Positions 28,927 to 31,141 of a stretch of DNA of 31,141 bases are shown piece by piece. Location of the stretch: positions 1 through 31,141 of the IMG/VR virus record IMGVR_UViG_3300031702_000031, one strand, 5' to 3'. This DNA comes from a virus. The first letter of the stretch is position 1. Each line of letters starts with the position of its first letter. The position numbers and the translations under genes were made by a program. Under the pieces are notes generated by a model, which was not told the DNA's origin, ran no database searches, and saw only the letters and a list, made by a program, of their open reading frames with translations.

Positions 28927-29606
28927 GTATTATTTGGAAAAGTCTCATTGACTTACAGAATCACTTCATTGATGAGTTTTCTGGTAGTGGAATCGAAGTA
29001 CAAGAACCTGGTATGGAACAATTTAACAAGCCTGGTTGGGTAAACAGAGTTTGGACATCCCACGACTATCGTAGGGCACACGTTGATGTTGTCGATATGC
29101 GTGAAGAGAAGAAGATGTGGATGATGCATGTCTGCGTATTCCCTCACACTGACAGTGATGCACCTATCTACGGATTTGATGTGATCGCTGGCGCTAATAA
29201 GATGACAGGCGCATTTCATGATTTCTCTGCTACGACTAATCTGGAACACCCGATGATCGATTGGTTCGGTGAAGTTGCATCTGCGTTATCATGGAAACGT
29301 GAACGAGAGTTACCGCCATGGGCTAAAGCCATCTTCACTGATCATATGATCGCCGCAGGTATGGTTAAAGAACCCGCAGAGATCGCACAGATAACTGGTG
29401 CGGCAATGGAAACACTATCATACTATCTAAAAGAAGTCGGTAATTACAACGGATATTCTTCACACGAATTAGGCATAGCGACACAGAATAACTATGCACA
29501 TCATCAGAAGCAGAATCCTCACACACCGAATGTCATGAAGAGCCTAGGCATCGATCCAGATGACGTAGACTTATTCATCCAGAAGTGTCTTTTTCCAGAG
29601 CTTTAA
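28923..29606 (+). CDS. pcyX: Ferredoxin-dependent bilin reductase, PcyX-like
   Basis: This 227-residue protein has the FDBR core: YRRAHVDVVD, MHVCVFP, PIYGFDVIAG and TGAFHDFS, with ELPPWAKAIF later. Aligned by eye with cyanobacterial PcyA, His69 and Asp86 match its His88 and Asp105, while its catalytic Glu76 is Asp55 here. This fits PcyX, the viral type reported to reduce biliverdin to phycoerythrobilin. Electrons would come from ferredoxin; none is encoded in this window. The ATG is coupled to the upstream stop. Confidence 0.88.
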   Translation: MSIIWKSLIDLQNHFIDEFSGSGIEVQEPGMEQFNKPGWVNRVWTSHDYRRAHVDVVDMREEKKMWMMHVCVFPHTDSDAPIYGFDVIAGANKMTGAFHDFSATTNLEHPMIDWFGEVASALSWKRERELPPWAKAIFTDHMIAAGMVKEPAEIAQITGAAMETLSYYLKEVGNYNGYSSHELGIATQNNYAHHQKQNPHTPNVMKSLGIDPDDVDLFIQKCLFPEL

Positions 29607-29629
29607 TAACTTTTCATATACATAGAAAG

Positions 29630-29653
29630 TAGGGCAATTCTGCCCTATATTTT
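29630..29653 (+). terminator. Intrinsic terminator
   Basis: TAGGGCA / TGCCCTA stem with an ATTC loop is followed by a short T-rich tract (TATTTTG). It ends the bilin operon; the T-run is modest. Confidence 0.75.
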
Positions 29654-29692
29654 GTGAGCGACAGGGTAAAGCTGTCAAACAAGGAGAAAGAT

Positions 29693-30028
29693 ATGAAAAT
29701 AATAATAGCTATAATAGCAGTACTATCTACGAGCGCATTAGCCGCACCTTATGTTGAATTTAAGAGTAAAGCAAAGGTCACTAGTGAATCTTATGGAGTG
29801 TCTTATTTTACAAACGATGCTGTCAACCACATACGGTTGGGTACTACGTGGAAGAACATGTACTTTGAAGGTGGTAAGATGACCAATGGTGTATCCACCG
29901 AAGCAGGTTATAAGTTCAAGAACTTAGGTGGATCAAACCTTACTTTGAAAGGTAAGGTAGAGAGTACTAAGTTAGATGCAGGTCAGTGGAAGCACGGAGT
30001 TGAAACAGAACTTCGTTACACATTTTAA
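29693..30028 (+). CDS. Small exported beta-barrel-like protein, 111 aa
   Basis: A signal peptide (MKIIIAIIAVLSTSALA, cleavage before or at A-P) is followed by alternating strands such as YVEFKSKAKVTSESYGVSYF and GVSTEAGYKFKNL. The last residues RYTF end in Phe, the usual signal of outer-membrane barrel proteins. About six short strands fit, so it could be a small barrel or a periplasmic beta protein. AAGGAG precedes the ATG; a GTG 39 bases upstream would bury the signal peptide and is rejected. Function unknown. Confidence 0.7.
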   Translation: MKIIIAIIAVLSTSALAAPYVEFKSKAKVTSESYGVSYFTNDAVNHIRLGTTWKNMYFEGGKMTNGVSTEAGYKFKNLGGSNLTLKGKVESTKLDAGQWKHGVETELRYTF

Positions 30029-30041
30029 GTAGGGAAGTATT

Positions 30042-31001
30042 ATGGAATTAGTAACAATTTGGATGGCAATAGGTTTTACATTTGCCGCATATTCTGTAGT
30101 AGCAAACGATTCGGTGCAAACCTTAGGTACATGGATCGCATCAAATAATGAAAAGTTCAACTGGAAAACCATGTGGTTGTCTGCTTCAGCAATTATGTTG
30201 TGGGCATTATGGTACGGTTGGTACATGTATGGCGGTGATATAAGCTATGGTCGATTAAACAAGATACCGTTTCAAGAAGTGCAATGGTATCATGCAACGG
30301 CGCCAGGCGTTCTGCTACTATTAACTCGGGTAGGTGTGCCCGTATCAACCTCATTCTTGGTTCTATCAGCATTCGCTAGTACTTTCGTATTAGAAAAGAT
30401 GCTTGTGAAATCGATGATGGGATATGCTGTTGCCGCAGTTGCGGCTTACGCAATCTGGATGGTCGTAAGTAGACTGTTAGATGAAGCTAAACCAGTGAAA
30501 GAGGAACACAAAACTTACTGGCGAATAGGGCAATGGATCACTACAGGTTTCTTATGGTGGACATGGCTGTCTCATGATATGGCAAACATTGCTGTATTCT
30601 TACCGAGAGAGTTACCTATAGATTTGATGCTAGTCATCAGTGCAGTCTTTGTAGTCGGGCTTGGTTTCATGTTCAGAGAGGGCGGTGGTAAGATACAGCA
30701 GATAGTCCTTGAAAAGCATAACACTAGATACGTTCGGTCAGCTACGATAATCGATGCAGTGTATTGGATGATCTTATTCTTCTTTAAAGAGTTAAATGAT
30801 ATCCCTATGAGTACGACATGGGTGTTCGTTGGCTTACTATCAGGAAGGGAACTTGCAATCGCATCTTTCACTGGTAAAGAGAAGTTCAAGTCAGTCTTTC
30901 CATTGATCGGTAGAGACTTTTTGAAGATGATGGTAGGACTTGCCGCATCACTTGGCATTGTTCTTATGATACATTATGTACTAGTGCCAGGAGGATATTA
31001 A
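30042..31001 (+). CDS. PiT-like (phosphate-transporter superfamily) membrane protein
   Basis: This 319-residue protein has about eight transmembrane helices. The two halves carry matching motifs, VVANDSVQTLGTW near residue 19 and WLSHDMANIAVFLPR near residue 177. These resemble the duplicated G-x-N-D-x-x-N-A signature of PiT phosphate/sulfate permeases. A further motif, RVGVPVSTSFLVLSAFAST, matches the PVSTT helix of that superfamily. Ion uptake, probably phosphate, is inferred; the substrate is not proven. It follows the exported beta protein after 13 bases. Confidence 0.72.
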   Translation: MELVTIWMAIGFTFAAYSVVANDSVQTLGTWIASNNEKFNWKTMWLSASAIMLWALWYGWYMYGGDISYGRLNKIPFQEVQWYHATAPGVLLLLTRVGVPVSTSFLVLSAFASTFVLEKMLVKSMMGYAVAAVAAYAIWMVVSRLLDEAKPVKEEHKTYWRIGQWITTGFLWWTWLSHDMANIAVFLPRELPIDLMLVISAVFVVGLGFMFREGGGKIQQIVLEKHNTRYVRSATIIDAVYWMILFFFKELNDIPMSTTWVFVGLLSGRELAIASFTGKEKFKSVFPLIGRDFLKMMVGLAASLGIVLMIHYVLVPGGY

Positions 31002-31141
31002 ATGATAGATAGGGTCAGGAAAGCATTGACAGGTAAGAGATCACGTGTTATAATGATCCTATCTTTCACATTCTTCTTAGTGAAGGGTCTCGCATGGTTA
31101 GCTTTATGGGCATATGCGATGTATTATGGTTACACATTTTT
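31002..31141 (+). CDS. Partial membrane protein (N-terminal end)
   Basis: The open frame starts one base after the transporter stop, behind AGGAGG, and leaves the window. It reads MIDRVRKALTGKRSRVIMIL and continues with a hydrophobic helix (FFLVKGLAWLALWAYAMYYG). Positive residues before the helix predict a cytoplasmic N-terminus. The early codons contain a perfect sigma-70 promoter. Family cannot be assigned from 46 residues. Confidence 0.6.
   Translation, partial: MIDRVRKALTGKRSRVIMILSFTFFLVKGLAWLALWAYAMYYGYTF
31026..31054 (+). promoter_or_regulatory. Consensus sigma-70 promoter inside a gene
   Basis: Exact TTGACA and TATAAT with a 17-base spacer lie within the first codons of the truncated last gene. 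It would drive genes beyond the window or an internal start. Confidence 0.65.

Noticed and set aside
30572-30958. Antisense open frame of 128 codons opposite the transporter
   Set aside because: It lies fully inside a recognisable membrane protein gene, with no promoter or ribosome site.
1-31141. tRNA genes, integrase, attachment sites or insertion sequences
   Set aside because: I looked in the short intergenic gaps and saw no cloverleaf, direct-repeat boundaries or transposase motifs. Gaps are mostly under 130 bases and filled with promoters and terminators.

Overview
The window looks like part of a large, strictly lytic, T4-type marine myovirus genome. All 66 genes I support lie on the + strand. 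They are packed with 1-30 base overlaps, and many encode fewer than 100 residues. T4-superfamily hallmarks are a T4-type RNase H, PhoH, a PAAR spike-tip protein, a CobS-like AAA+ ATPase and TATAAATA late-promoter boxes. Many small genes (DUF2693, LPD29, DUF6433-like) resemble families I recall from marine cyanophages and pelagiphages. There is no integrase, repressor, tRNA or insertion sequence. The cargo targets a Gram-negative envelope (signal peptides, an outer-membrane curli pore, a small beta-barrel). The host is therefore probably a marine proteobacterium, but nothing here names it. All family calls come from reading motifs; no database search was possible.

Bases 1-8373: small early-type genes, a glutaredoxin, a DUF2693 protein, a glycosyltransferase, RNase H, a HAD-type nucleotidase, PhoH and the PAAR tip. 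Bases 8382-18304: a run of short transcription units, mostly behind near-consensus sigma-70 promoters. Six of these share a palindrome that overlaps the -35 box. The run encodes an MGME1/RecB-like nuclease, a pyrimidine-dimer-glycosylase-like protein, many small unknowns and a VWA-metalloprotease/CobS-like AAA+ pair. It ends at a strong UUCG terminator.

Bases 18715-26121 hold the most remarkable region. Behind a strong terminator and two tandem TATAAATA boxes lies one compact operon: two pairs of paralogous small proteins, CsgF, CsgG, a curlin-repeat protein, a FecR-domain secreted protein, a second curlin-repeat protein and a CHASE2-class III adenylyl cyclase. This reads as a complete curli (type VIII) amyloid secretion module lacking CsgE, coupled to an envelope-sensing cyclic-nucleotide enzyme and apparently expressed late in infection.

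Bases 26196-31141: two small unknowns, a SleB-type cell-wall hydrolase that may be the endolysin, and a P-loop kinase with a capsid-targeting-like N-terminus. A tightly coupled bilin operon follows: heme oxygenase, a single-pass membrane microprotein and a PcyX-like ferredoxin-dependent bilin reductase. Last come a small exported beta-barrel-like protein, a PiT-like transporter and a truncated membrane protein. There is no gene-free stretch over 300 bases.
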